Of a stretch of 64,000 bases of DNA, positions 17,230-25,178 are shown one piece after another (positions within the stretch are counted from its first letter, which is position 1; each line of letters opens with the position of its first letter). The translations under genes and the position numbers were made by a program. Origin of the DNA: an uncultured Flavobacteriales bacterium (GTDB lineage: Bacteria; Bacteroidota; Bacteroidia; Flavobacteriales; Crocinitomicaceae); contig CAMLRS010000014.1 in assembly GCA_946482515.1 (NCBI GenBank), forward strand, positions 1 to 64,000, read 5' to 3'. The notes beneath the pieces were generated by a model that was given only the letters and a program-made list of their open reading frames with translations, was not told where the DNA came from and ran no database searches.

Positions 17230-17375
17230 TTGTAGAGTTGCTGAGTGGAAGAGTTTCTGAGTTGGTCTTCAGTTTAACCACATAGAAACATAGAAGCTTT
17301 CAGTCTCCAGTTCTCAGCCTAATCACAGAGACACATAGAGCACATAGTAGTTAGGTCTTCAGTCGCCAGTCATGC
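17229..17375. repeat. Composite intergenic repeat array between convergent genes
   Basis: Three vocabularies follow one another: GAGTT units (agagttgctgagt, gagtttctgagttgg) at 17229-17265; ACCACATAGA / GACACATAGAGCACATAG units at 17277-17295 and 17322-17347; and CAGTCTCCAGT units between and after them. All are degenerate with a 9-13 base period. No open frame or canonical terminator is seen. Confidence 0.65.
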
Positions 17376-17412
17376 AGTCTTAAAATCCTGAAATCTTACT
17401 GTCTTGAAGTCC
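17373..17412. repeat. CCTGAAGTC-type array at the end of the CFA methyltransferase gene
   Basis: Units read as gtcttaaaatcctgaaatc and tgtcttgaagtcc. The array runs into the last codons of the minus-strand gene. A matching array in the same orientation sits upstream of that gene at 18680-18716. Confidence 0.5.
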
Positions 17413-18625
17413 TTTTACGGTTGTTCGGTCGAACGTACACCATTTGCATTACGTTGATATTGCGCATTTCGAAAGCGGCTTCGCAGTAGGATAAGTAGTA
17501 ATTCCATTTGCGGCAGAAAGCTTCGCTGAACCCAAGTTGTTTTACTTCTGTTGCTTTGGCGTTGAAGTTCTCGCGCCAGGTTTTCAGTGTTCGGGCGTAA
17601 TCGAGACCGAGGTCTTTCAGATCGACGAGTGTCATATCTCCGGTTTTGTTGACGGCTTCATTGATAGCGCCAACGGAAGGCAGCAGCGAGCCGGGGAAAA
17701 TATGCTTCTGAATCCAGTCGACGCCATTCTTCAGCGATTCGAAGCGTGAGTCGGGACAGGTAATGACCTGGAAAGCGAGAATACCGTCTTTTTTCAGAAG
17801 ATGATGGCATTGCTGGAAAAAGCTATCGAAGTGACTGGCGCCCACGGCTTCGAGCATTTCCACCGAAACGATCTTGTCGAATTGCCCTTCCACTTTGCGG
17901 TAATCGCGGATCACAACGGAAACTTTATCGGAAAGTCCGGCTGCCTGAACACGCTCAGTTGCCAGTTTGTGCTGTTCTTCGGAAATGGTCACGGTCGTTA
18001 CTTTGCAACCAAAGTTCTGGGCCATGTAAATTGCGTTTCCGCCCCAGCCGCTGCCGATCTCCAGCACGCGATCGGTAGGTTGTAAGTGCAATTGTTCGCA
18101 CAAACGATGATACTTGGCTTTCTGGGCCTGTTCGAGTGTGTAATCCGGTTCTTTGAAATACGCAGATGAATACGTCATGGTCGGATCGAGCCACAGCGCA
18201 AAGAAATCGTTGTTGAGGTCGTAGTGCTCGGCAATATTCTTCCGCGAACCCGAAACGGTATTGTCGCGACGGGCGTGGTAAAAAAGGTTCAGAAATTTCA
18301 GGAGGTTGAGCGCAAACGATTTCGCGCTGCTTCCGGAAACGGTGGGTGCGTTTTCAATGTTGATGATGAACCAGCGAATGACTTCGGTAATATCGTCCGT
18401 ATCCCAATCGCCGTCAACATAGGCTTCACCGAAACCGATATCACCATAGAGCACGCAGCGTTTGAAAAAGGAAGGTCGTTTTACGTGAATGCTCGCTGAA
18501 ATGTCTGTGTTCGGTTGTCCGATACGAATGATCTCGCCGCCGGGTAAAGTCAGCTGCATAGAACCAAGCTGCATCTTCGAGAGTTCCCGAATGATCAGTC
18601 CTTCATAAAATCCGCGTTTTGCCAT
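17396..18625 (-). CDS. Cyclopropane-fatty-acid synthase-type SAM methyltransferase
   Basis: A 409-residue member of the CFA synthase family, which transfers a SAM-derived methyl or methylene to unsaturated phospholipid acyl chains at the membrane face. The N-terminal 110 residues form the non-catalytic domain. The Rossmann SAM site is VLEIGSGWGGNAIYMAQNFG near residue 187. The active-site segment IVSVEMLEAVGASHFDSFF has EAVG where E. coli Cfa has EHVG, as in the branch linked to FAD/DUF1365 genes. It is the last gene of the lipid operon and follows DUF1365. Confidence 0.9.
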   Translation of the reverse strand: MAKRGFYEGLIIRELSKMQLGSMQLTLPGGEIIRIGQPNTDISASIHVKRPSFFKRCVLYGDIGFGEAYVDGDWDTDDITEVIRWFIINIENAPTVSGSSAKSFALNLLKFLNLFYHARRDNTVSGSRKNIAEHYDLNNDFFALWLDPTMTYSSAYFKEPDYTLEQAQKAKYHRLCEQLHLQPTDRVLEIGSGWGGNAIYMAQNFGCKVTTVTISEEQHKLATERVQAAGLSDKVSVVIRDYRKVEGQFDKIVSVEMLEAVGASHFDSFFQQCHHLLKKDGILAFQVITCPDSRFESLKNGVDWIQKHIFPGSLLPSVGAINEAVNKTGDMTLVDLKDLGLDYARTLKTWRENFNAKATEVKQLGFSEAFCRKWNYYLSYCEAAFEMRNINVMQMVYVRPNNRKRTSRQ

Positions 18626-18632
18626 GTTAGTT

Positions 18633-18716
18633 TTCGAGTTTATGAGTTGGTGAGTTGCTGAGTTTGTGTTTCAATTTTCGTCCTGATGTCTTAATATCCT
18701 GAAGTCTTGACGTTCC
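18633..18716. repeat. GAGTT array followed by CCTGAAGTC array
   Basis: Positions 18633-18668 hold GAGTT units (cgagtttatgagttggtgagttgctgag is too long to be one unit; period about 9-10). Positions 18680-18716 hold cctgatgtc, ttaatatcc, tgaagtcttga. The same order and orientation occurs on the other side of the methyltransferase gene, so that gene is bracketed by direct composite copies. Confidence 0.6.
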
Positions 18717-18717
18717 T

Positions 18718-19509
18718 CTATTCTTTCTTACGATAAACTCCGCGTTGCAGATCTTGATGGGCGCTTTTTTTATGATAAGGCAGCTTTTTGAGCCATAATT
18801 TCAGCGCCTGCCAGTGAATCAGTGCAATGATCCGGAGCGTGATGAACGGGAACCGGAAAGCATAGGCTGCGAGGCGTCCATCTGTGATTGCTTTGCGCTT
18901 ACCAACCAGCGTGCTGATGAAAAATCGCCGATCGTCTTTGTAATCGTCGATTCCTATGCCGAGGTTTTCATCCGGAACAGTCAGGTTGAAATCGAACTGC
19001 GCATCGTGATCGATGAAAGGTGAAACGTAAAAGTGCTTCGGTACGCGCAGGTGGAACTTCTTCCCGTTAAAATGCTCCCGACCGATGAAGAAGGGCTTCA
19101 TTTCCCGGAACGTATTCTGGACTTCGGCAATGCAACACAACGGATGTTCGTCGGCATCGTACACGAAGTAAAACGACACCGGGTTAAAGTTATAACCCAG
19201 CACATTGAAATTCGTCAGGAGCATGATTTTTCCACCGTCATACGCCACACCGTTTTCAGTCATGTAAGCGATAATGTGTTCCTTGGTGTTTTTGGAACGA
19301 TCCGGATCTTCTTTTGGCAGTTGCAGGTGCTCGCAGTCCCGGAAGCTGAAAACATTGAACCGGTTGCGACTGATCAGCCAGTGCTTTTTCGCAAGTGCGT
19401 CTATTTCATCGAGGTCAACGTAAAATAGAAACACGTTGTAGTTGAACCGGTGTTGCTTCGGTTCGAGACGGTCGTGCATGACCCGGGCTTTATAGAAAGC
19501 AGAATTCAT
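18718..19509 (-). CDS. DUF1365 domain-containing protein
   Basis: A 263-residue DUF1365 protein; the family almost always accompanies an FAD 'amine oxidase' and a CFA-type methyltransferase and is thought to act in lipid modification, but its reaction is unknown. Diagnostic segments are YKARVMHDRLEPKQHRFNYNVF near the start, LLTNFNVLGYNFNPVSFYF, and KHFYVSPFID. No signal peptide. In most genomes it directly adjoins the FAD gene; here 703 bases carrying repeat arms and a GxxExxY gene separate them. Confidence 0.9.
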   Translation of the reverse strand: MNSAFYKARVMHDRLEPKQHRFNYNVFLFYVDLDEIDALAKKHWLISRNRFNVFSFRDCEHLQLPKEDPDRSKNTKEHIIAYMTENGVAYDGGKIMLLTNFNVLGYNFNPVSFYFVYDADEHPLCCIAEVQNTFREMKPFFIGREHFNGKKFHLRVPKHFYVSPFIDHDAQFDFNLTVPDENLGIGIDDYKDDRRFFISTLVGKRKAITDGRLAAYAFRFPFITLRIIALIHWQALKLWLKKLPYHKKSAHQDLQRGVYRKKE

Positions 19510-19522
19510 AGTTGAACAAGAC

Positions 19523-19562
19523 TTTACCGCAGAGTGCGCAAAGCTTTCCGCAAAGTATGCGG
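19523..19562. repeat. Outer ACCGCAAAG-type arm, left side
   Basis: TTTACCGCAGAGTGCGCAAAG followed by CTTTCCGCAAAGTATGCGG in the same 9-10 base period as the arms of the GxxExxY element. It begins 13 bases upstream of the DUF1365 start and is oriented like the element's left arm. A matching outer right arm is at 20218-20234. Confidence 0.6.
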
Positions 19563-19696
19563 AGAATGCATGTTAATACAAAAGGAGGACACCCGAGGGA
19601 TCATGGCAGTTAGTTTAACATTGATTAGCTTGATTCAAGATACAACTATTTTTCATAACCAGCTGTTTATCATTGGATTTGTGTGCATGAGTGATT

Positions 19697-20200
19697 TTTA
19701 CCGCAAAGACGCGAAGGGCGCAAAGCTATAGTTGGTTTACAATGCGCTTGATTCCATATTTTAATAAGGGTTCATTGAAATTGATCAACAATCCTAACCG
19801 GTAATTTCCAAGTCTTAAGTAAGTGATCAGCTGCGCTGTATGAATATCAGCAAGTGCGGATACACTTTTCAATTCTAGGACGATTTTATTCTCAACTAAC
19901 AAGTCAACCCGGTATCCACAATCCAATTGTACACCTTCATACATTAGTGGAAGACTTTTTTCTTTTTGGACATCAAATCCATCTTTCCTGAGCTCGTAAT
20001 ACAAACATTCCTGATAAGCGTTCTCCAACAATCCAGGTTCTAATGCTGAATGGACTTTAATTGCCGAGCCTATGATAATTCTTGATAGTTCGTTTTCTGT
20101 CATCGTGAATCGGTTTCTATTGAATATACGATTTATTTCCGACAGTTTGCGACCAACCAAAGGCTTAAATGCTTTGCGAACTTTGCGCCTTTGCGGTAAA
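19697..20200. mobile_element. 504-bp inverted-repeat element carrying a GxxExxY gene
   Basis: The left arm (19697-19726) and the reverse complement of the right arm (20171-20200) are 30 bases long and agree at 26. Each is three tandem units built on ACCGCAAAG, GCGCAAAG and CGCAAAGC. The only gene inside fills most of the interior: its stop codon begins at the inner edge of the left arm and its likely ATG is 68 bases from the right arm. The element splits an otherwise compact lipid operon. No transposase is present, so mobility is inferred from ends, cargo and position. Confidence 0.65.
19726..20103 (-). CDS. GxxExxY family protein (PD-(D/E)xK-like)
   Basis: A 125-residue protein of the GxxExxY family, whose function is unknown. 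The signature is GLLENAY near residue 24. The C-terminal half has the order expected of a PD-(D/E)xK nuclease fold: CGYRVDLLVENKIVLELKSV (aspartate, then E-x-K), then a helix with HTAQLITYLRLGNYRLGLLINF. I start it at MTENELSR; the frame is open a further 39 codons upstream, but those codons read through the repeat arm and give a basic, atypical peptide. Its only neighbours are the arms of its own element. A nuclease role is inference. Confidence 0.85.
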   Translation of the reverse strand: MTENELSRIIIGSAIKVHSALEPGLLENAYQECLYYELRKDGFDVQKEKSLPLMYEGVQLDCGYRVDLLVENKIVLELKSVSALADIHTAQLITYLRLGNYRLGLLINFNEPLLKYGIKRIVNQL

Positions 20201-20212
20201 GAAATGATCATA

Positions 20213-21493
20213 TCATCCATTCTTTGCGGTTAGGTGTTTACTCAATTCAACCGCGCTCGCATACGCATCCTCGTGAAACCCGTATTTGAAATAGCTGCCG
20301 CAGAAATACAACGGGCCGTTTTCATTCAATTCCTGTAAACGCTGCTGAGCTTGGATGGCCGGAACATCGAATAAAGGATGCTCGTAATCGATTTCCCGGA
20401 TGATCTTGCCAGGATCAACGGAACCGTCGATCGCATTGATGGAAACGAAGTAATTCTTATGCTGCGAAACGCCCTGGAGGCTGTTCATCCAGTAAATGGT
20501 GCTCGGAATGGCTTTACCATCATGCTTGTCTGCCGGCGAGGCAGGGTCTTCAATCCGGTAATTCCAGCTGCTCCACGTGCGACGTGTTTTCGGCATAATG
20601 CGTTCGTCGGTATGCACGGTTGCTTTGTTGTACTGGTACTTGAACGGTGAAAGCAATTCCTGCTGCAAGGCTGTCGGTTCCTCGAGCATGCGCAGCGTCT
20701 GGTCGGCATGACTGGCGAAAATGACTTTGTCGAACAGGTGCGTGCTGCCGTCGTGGCAAGTTATCTGTGCTTTTCCGTCGACTGGTTTCACTCTTTTGAC
20801 GCCTTTATTGGTCAGAATGCGGTCACGGAAAGGTTCGATCAGCAACTCACGATAGGCCTGGCTGCCACCTTCCAGCGTGTACCATTGGTGTTGCGTGTTC
20901 AACCCGAGAAAGCCGTGGTTCTGGAAAAAACGGATCAGCGTCACGGCCGGGAAATCGAGCATCAGATCCATGGGTGTCGACCAAACCGCCGAGCTCATCG
21001 GGATGAGGTATTTGTAAAGCATTTCATCGCCGAATCCGAATTCATCCATGAATTGCCGCAGCGAATAGTTGGCATAAGCAGGATCGTCGAGTATGTCGAT
21101 GCTTTTTTTGTTGAACCGGGAAATGGCCAGCAGCATCCGGATAAATTTCGGGCTGAAGAGATTCTTCCGCTGCGCAAACAATCCGTTGATGCCCGATCCG
21201 CAGTATTCCAGGCCGCTGGGAACGTGCTGAACGCTGAACGACATATCCGTTTTTTTGATCGGCGCACCGATTTCTTCAAACAGCTTGCACAGGTGCGGAT
21301 AGGTCTGGAAATTGAACACCATAAATCCGGTATCCATGAAAACATCCTTCCCGTTTTCGTTCACGGTAATTGTGTTCGTGTGGCCACCGATGTAATCGTT
21401 TTGCTCGAAGACGGTCAGGTCGAAGTGCTTGTGCAAGTGATGCGCACAGCCCATCCCGGCGATTCCTGTCCCGATGATCGCTAATTTCTCCAT
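20213..21493 (-). CDS. FAD-dependent amine-oxidase-type oxidoreductase of the lipid operon
   Basis: A 426-residue flavoprotein (NAD(P)-binding Rossmann start IIGTGIAGMGCAHHL, then EQNDYIGGHTNTI), of the type paired with DUF1365 and CFA methyltransferases; probably oxidises or desaturates acyl chains. Start at 21493 because the GxGxxG motif then begins at residue 7; its ATG shares one base with the upstream TGA. Two oddities: about 13 residues (DPASPADKHDGK region) coincide with a degenerate copy of a 20-bp repeat at 20525-20545, and the last codons (LTAKNG) are written in repeat-arm sequence (ACCGCAAAGAATGG). Confidence 0.88.
   Translation of the reverse strand: MEKLAIIGTGIAGMGCAHHLHKHFDLTVFEQNDYIGGHTNTITVNENGKDVFMDTGFMVFNFQTYPHLCKLFEEIGAPIKKTDMSFSVQHVPSGLEYCGSGINGLFAQRKNLFSPKFIRMLLAISRFNKKSIDILDDPAYANYSLRQFMDEFGFGDEMLYKYLIPMSSAVWSTPMDLMLDFPAVTLIRFFQNHGFLGLNTQHQWYTLEGGSQAYRELLIEPFRDRILTNKGVKRVKPVDGKAQITCHDGSTHLFDKVIFASHADQTLRMLEEPTALQQELLSPFKYQYNKATVHTDERIMPKTRRTWSSWNYRIEDPASPADKHDGKAIPSTIYWMNSLQGVSQHKNYFVSINAIDGSVDPGKIIREIDYEHPLFDVPAIQAQQRLQELNENGPLYFCGSYFKYGFHEDAYASAVELSKHLTAKNG
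20218..20234. repeat. Outer ACCGCAAAG-type arm, right side, inside the FAD gene's 3' end
   Basis: Read on the minus strand this is CTAACCGCAAAGAATGG, inverted with respect to the outer left arm at 19523. It encodes the last six residues of the FAD protein, so the gene's end appears to have been rewritten by, or evolved into, the repeat. Confidence 0.5.
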
Positions 21494-22527
21494 CAGTGTT
21501 GATTTTTCGAGAACAGGTAGTGGCTTACGAGCCATTCTTCGCCGTTGTTGAAGCCCCACAATTCCGCGCAGGACATATAGAAAATACGCCAGAATACCCA
21601 CCATTTGAGCGCCTGGTCTTTGCCATACGTTTGCTCGAATAAAGGCATAATGGCGGCTTTATTGGCATCCATACGCTGTAGCCACGCTTCGGCTGTTTTC
21701 TGATAATGCTGTCCGCTCACGTGCCAATGATTCACCACGCGCAGATCGTCGTTGAAGTAGAACAACAGGTCGTCGCTTGGCATGATGCCGCCGGTGAAGA
21801 AGTACTTGCTCATCCAGTCTGTTTCGTCTTTCACCTCGAACTTGTAGGCGTAGTCGCGATGCGTGAAGATGTGCACGAAGAGCTTTCCTTCGGGTTTCAG
21901 CTTGAAAGCAATTTTCTTTAATAACAGCTCGTAATTGCGCATGTGTTCGAACATTTCCACCGATACCACGCGATCGAACTGGCGGTCGATGTCGAACACG
22001 TTCATGTCCATAGTGATCACCGTAAGATTGGTAATTCCACGCTGTTGGGCCGTCTCATCGATGTGGATTTTCTGCGTACGCGAATTGGAAACGACGGTAA
22101 ACGTGCTTTCCGGGTATTTTGCTGCCATAAAGAGAGAAAGCGACCCCCAGCCGCAGCCGAGCTCGAGAACTTCCTGTCCCGGTTGCAGATCGGCACGCTG
22201 ACAAGTGAGCTCGAGCATATCCCGCTCGGATGTCTCTATATCGGTAACGCCGGGTTTCCAGTAGCCGGAGCTGTATTTGAGATGCGGTCCCAGGCAATAC
22301 TGGTAGAAAGCGGTAGGAACTTCGTAATGCTGCTCGTTGGCATCGACTGTATTAACGGCAATCGGTGAGGCTTTCAGCTCTGCGATCAACGCCATCAGGT
22401 GGGCCTGCTGTTCTTCGGGCGAAGCTTTCTTTTCTTCTGCCAATCGTTGGCGCAATAACCCGCGGATGCCTTTGCGGATCAGGAAGTCGGGGATACGGTT
22501 GTTTTCCAGTAAAGAGGTATACCACAT
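21493..22527 (-). CDS. CFA/coclaurine N-methyltransferase-like SAM methyltransferase
   Basis: A 344-residue class I methyltransferase. The SAM site is VLELGCGWGSLSLFMAAKYP near residue 120 and the following VVSVEMFEHMRNYELLLKKI marks the CFA/coclaurine-NMT branch. The C-terminal third (YFFTGGIMPSDDLL, WWVFWRIFYMSCAELWGF) matches bacterial relatives of plant N-methyltransferases rather than true Cfa. It differs from the second methyltransferase of the operon, so two distinct methyl-transfer steps are likely. The FAD gene starts in its stop codon. Confidence 0.88.
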   Translation of the reverse strand: MWYTSLLENNRIPDFLIRKGIRGLLRQRLAEEKKASPEEQQAHLMALIAELKASPIAVNTVDANEQHYEVPTAFYQYCLGPHLKYSSGYWKPGVTDIETSERDMLELTCQRADLQPGQEVLELGCGWGSLSLFMAAKYPESTFTVVSNSRTQKIHIDETAQQRGITNLTVITMDMNVFDIDRQFDRVVSVEMFEHMRNYELLLKKIAFKLKPEGKLFVHIFTHRDYAYKFEVKDETDWMSKYFFTGGIMPSDDLLFYFNDDLRVVNHWHVSGQHYQKTAEAWLQRMDANKAAIMPLFEQTYGKDQALKWWVFWRIFYMSCAELWGFNNGEEWLVSHYLFSKNQH

Positions 22528-22530
22528 AGG

Positions 22531-22627
22531 TAATTCACAATTTAGAATTCAGAATGCACAATGAGGGGATAGGGAATGGGAAATAAAGGCTTTTGGCCCA
22601 TTTCTTATTCCCTATTTCCCATTTCCT
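22531..22627. repeat. AATTCAGAATTC array plus GGGAATGGGAAAT inverted repeat
   Basis: Positions 22531-22562 hold units taattcacaa, tttagaattc, agaatgcaca. Immediately after, AGGGAATGGGAAATAA (22571-22586) faces TTATTCCC and ATTTCCCATTTCC (22605-22626), a near-perfect inverted pair. The spacer separates DUF1295 from the methyltransferase. Confidence 0.6.
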
Positions 22628-22658
22628 GTTCATTTGATCATTATTATTTATCGTACAA

Positions 22659-23450
22659 TTAGTGTTGTTTTTTAAACCAGGGAATGAAAACACTGGTTGT
22701 TTGCTGGTAACGGCGATAGGCTTCTCCGCGACTGCGAAGCGATTGTTCTTCGGTCATCGGAATGCCGGTAACGTTGAAGATCAGGTAGCCGATCGTGATC
22801 GGGCAGATGATCGAAATCCAGCCGTAAGGACTGGCCAGTGCGAAAACCGCTACAGAAATCCAGATCATCAGCTGGAAGAAGTAGTTTGGGTGGCGGGAAT
22901 AATACCACAGGCCAACATCGCAGACTTTTCCTTTGTTTTCCGGTTTCTTACGGAAAAGCGCCAGCTGCAAATCGGCAGTTGCTTCACCCACAATGGAAAT
23001 CAGCCACATAGCTGCGCCGATGCATTCCAGTAAATGGATCTCAGGCTCCGGATTCAGCGCGATGAGAAAGTAAGGAATGGCCAGGAATACGTTCGATAAT
23101 CCTTGCATCTGGAAGAAAACAAAGAACTTCAGGTGCAGGTTTTGGCTCCATTCTTCGCGCAATTGCTTGTAGCGGCCTTCTTCTTCCTTTATGTGCGAAA
23201 ATACGCGGATGGACAGGTAAATCCCCAGGCGCAAGCTCCACAATGCGGCCAGTGAGCACACGAGGAAAATGCGTTCCGGAAATCCTTCTGCCAGGCTGTA
23301 AATAATACCGGCGATGATGGCAAAGTTGTAGGCCCAGAACACGTCTACGATGCTGTTATTGCGAATCGTGCGTGCGATCGTCCAGGCGATGGTCATCAGC
23401 GAAGCCAGCACAGCCAGTGAAATCAGCGGAAGGTAGAAGTAGTCGTTCAT
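22659..23450 (-). CDS. DUF1295 membrane protein (steroid 5-alpha-reductase-like)
   Basis: A 263-residue inner-membrane protein with about six hydrophobic segments. The C-terminal signature GLWYYSRHPNYFFQLMIWIS followed by GIPMTEEQSLRSRGEAYRRYQ is that of DUF1295, related to isoprenylcysteine methyltransferases and 3-oxo-5-alpha-steroid dehydrogenases. In lipid-modification clusters it is expected to reduce or methylate a membrane-bound substrate. It lies between the desaturase and the coclaurine-type methyltransferase. Confidence 0.88.
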   Translation of the reverse strand: MNDYFYLPLISLAVLASLMTIAWTIARTIRNNSIVDVFWAYNFAIIAGIIYSLAEGFPERIFLVCSLAALWSLRLGIYLSIRVFSHIKEEEGRYKQLREEWSQNLHLKFFVFFQMQGLSNVFLAIPYFLIALNPEPEIHLLECIGAAMWLISIVGEATADLQLALFRKKPENKGKVCDVGLWYYSRHPNYFFQLMIWISVAVFALASPYGWISIICPITIGYLIFNVTGIPMTEEQSLRSRGEAYRRYQQTTSVFIPWFKKQH

Positions 23451-23509
23451 ATCTATATCTGAGGTTTTGTGCTGAAAAGTCAGCGGTTACGATCCGGTGG
23501 AAGGAATGG

Positions 23510-24241
23510 TCAGACGGCTTTTCGCAGCTTGATCACACGCAGTGCATTCAGCAGGCGGATCAAGGGATACGTCGGATCGAATTCATACCATTTCTTGGCG
23601 AAGTTGATGCTGTTCGGACTTTTATGATGGTTGTTCTGCATCAGCTCGCCCATCAGCAATACATCCCACGGCAGCGAGTTCTTGCTGTGATCGTCGTTGT
23701 CGTAATTGCTGTAGCCGTATTTATGTCCGCACCAGTTCACGATTGCTCCGTGGATCGGTCCCATGAAAAAATGAATGGGTAGCAGCGCCATGAGCCAGTA
23801 AGTAGGAGCGAAGTAGAGATAAAACAGGAAATAGCCCACACCGAAGCCGATGCGCACGATCCAGCTGTCGCTGATGGCGTCCATGACTTTCCATTCCGGA
23901 TAGTTGCCCTGGAACGCTTTCTCGGGTTGCTTGTTGAATTTTACGTAATCGAGGTAAATGTCTTTGGTGTGCAGCGTCATTTGCCAGACGTCCCTGAAAA
24001 AATGTGGTGAATGCGGGTCTTTTTCGGTGTCGCTGTAGGCGTGGTGCATGCGGTGCATGATGGCATAAGCACGCGGATTGAGGAAGGAAGATCCCTGGGT
24101 GATGAACGTCAGCAGGTAGAAAAAACGCTCCCAGAACTTATTCATGGTAAACATCTTATGAGATGCATAGCGATGAAGGAAAAATGTCTGGCAGAACAGT
24201 GACAGAAACCAGTGGCCAAGGAAAAAAAGCAGTATATACAT
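23510..24241 (-). CDS. Acyl-CoA/acyl-lipid desaturase
   Basis: A 243-residue di-iron membrane desaturase. The histidine boxes are HRYASH (residues 23-28), HRMHH (about 64-68) and a late NNHHKSP (about 206-212). Two pairs of hydrophobic segments surround them. It would introduce a cis double bond, the substrate feature required by the two CFA-type methyltransferases downstream. It is the first gene of the minus-strand lipid operon; no convincing sigma-A promoter was found, so a different sigma factor is possible. Confidence 0.9.
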   Translation of the reverse strand: MYILLFFLGHWFLSLFCQTFFLHRYASHKMFTMNKFWERFFYLLTFITQGSSFLNPRAYAIMHRMHHAYSDTEKDPHSPHFFRDVWQMTLHTKDIYLDYVKFNKQPEKAFQGNYPEWKVMDAISDSWIVRIGFGVGYFLFYLYFAPTYWLMALLPIHFFMGPIHGAIVNWCGHKYGYSNYDNDDHSKNSLPWDVLLMGELMQNNHHKSPNSINFAKKWYEFDPTYPLIRLLNALRVIKLRKAV

Positions 24242-24344
24242 CGCCCGGGGCTTATTCGTTTATGAATCTACGTATAAAATGCCCGTTTGTATTTTGCCTA
24301 TGGCAGATTTTTGAAAAATTTTTCTGAATTCAATTTTAATCTAC

Positions 24345-24397
24345 TGAAAATCAATGCCAATTAATCAAAAATTAAGCATCCAAAATCAACAATCTTC
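24345..24397. repeat. AAATCAA / CATCCAAAATC array
   Basis: Units tgaaaatcaatg, ccaattaatcaaaa, attaagcatcc, aaaatcaacaatc in the 140-base spacer between YdcF and the desaturase. The same words occur at 25220-25258 and 61585-61635. Confidence 0.5.
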
Positions 24398-25165
24398 TTA
24401 GATGTAGCCGCAAGCCGAGTAAGCAATGTAGCCAACCCATTCTTTCAGCAGACCGTTCCAGTCGCTCATCGTTGATACGTCCGGTATGAACAGCTGATCG
24501 AACGTATAATACCGATTCGGTCCCGTGTAGAGATCGGTGGAATAAGGCGTGCATTTCATACCTTCAGCTTCGAAACAGCCCAGCGCGCGACGCATATGCC
24601 GACCGGAAGTCACCAGCACGAACGAATCGTATTGCGGATAAGAGCGGGTGAGAATTTTCTTTGTTTCAACGGCATTTTCATGGGTGTTCTTGGAAACCGT
24701 TTCAATGATGAGGTCTTTCTCCGGAATACCCCAGGAAACAAGCACTTTTTTCATCTGCTGCGCTTCATGCAGGCCTTTGTCGACCAGATCGCCGTTATCG
24801 CCGCTGATCAGCAATTTATCTACTTTGCCAGTTTTATACAACGTAATAGCTTGCCAGATCCGATCGCCGCCCCGACGGATGCTGAGCTCTTTCAGATCGG
24901 CGTTGTATTCCGCCATACCGCCCAGTACGATGGCTACGTCGTGGTGTTTCAGCTCCGAAGCCTTCGTTCCATGGACTTCCCACATTCGACAGCATTCGAG
25001 GTAAATGAAGGTATTGCTGAAAAAAAGGAGGGTGACAAGTGCTGTGATCTTTCCGCGTTTTTTCCATTTGGCGCTTTTAGCGAAGAACGCAAATCCCAAT
25101 CCGACCAGGACCCACGTAAATGGATACAGGAATATCAGAAGTATTTTCGAGAGGAAGAAAAACAT
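24398..25165 (-). CDS. YdcF/SanA family (DUF218) membrane protein
   Basis: A 255-residue envelope protein of the ElyC/SanA/YdcF group, implicated in cell-wall or barrier functions. Two N-terminal hydrophobic segments (residues 3-25 and 35-55) precede the DUF218 domain: VAIVLGGMAEYN, LISGDNGD, ETVSKNTHENAVETKKIL and LVTSGRHMRRALGCFEAEGM, the full motif series. Start at the ATG two codons inside the frame; an upstream TTG is less likely. It follows L19 on the minus strand after a repeat spacer. Confidence 0.88.
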   Translation of the reverse strand: MFFFLSKILLIFLYPFTWVLVGLGFAFFAKSAKWKKRGKITALVTLLFFSNTFIYLECCRMWEVHGTKASELKHHDVAIVLGGMAEYNADLKELSIRRGGDRIWQAITLYKTGKVDKLLISGDNGDLVDKGLHEAQQMKKVLVSWGIPEKDLIIETVSKNTHENAVETKKILTRSYPQYDSFVLVTSGRHMRRALGCFEAEGMKCTPYSTDLYTGPNRYYTFDQLFIPDVSTMSDWNGLLKEWVGYIAYSACGYI

Positions 25166-25178
25166 GAGCAAATTTAGT

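Noticed and set aside
19534..19731. 65-codon plus-strand frame between DUF1365 and the GxxExxY gene
   Set aside because: It runs through two repeat arms and has no recognisable domain or suitable context; treated as noncoding.
20708..21484. 258-codon plus-strand frame
   Set aside because: It is antisense to the FAD oxidoreductase, whose protein shows clear family motifs; composition of the antisense product is atypical.
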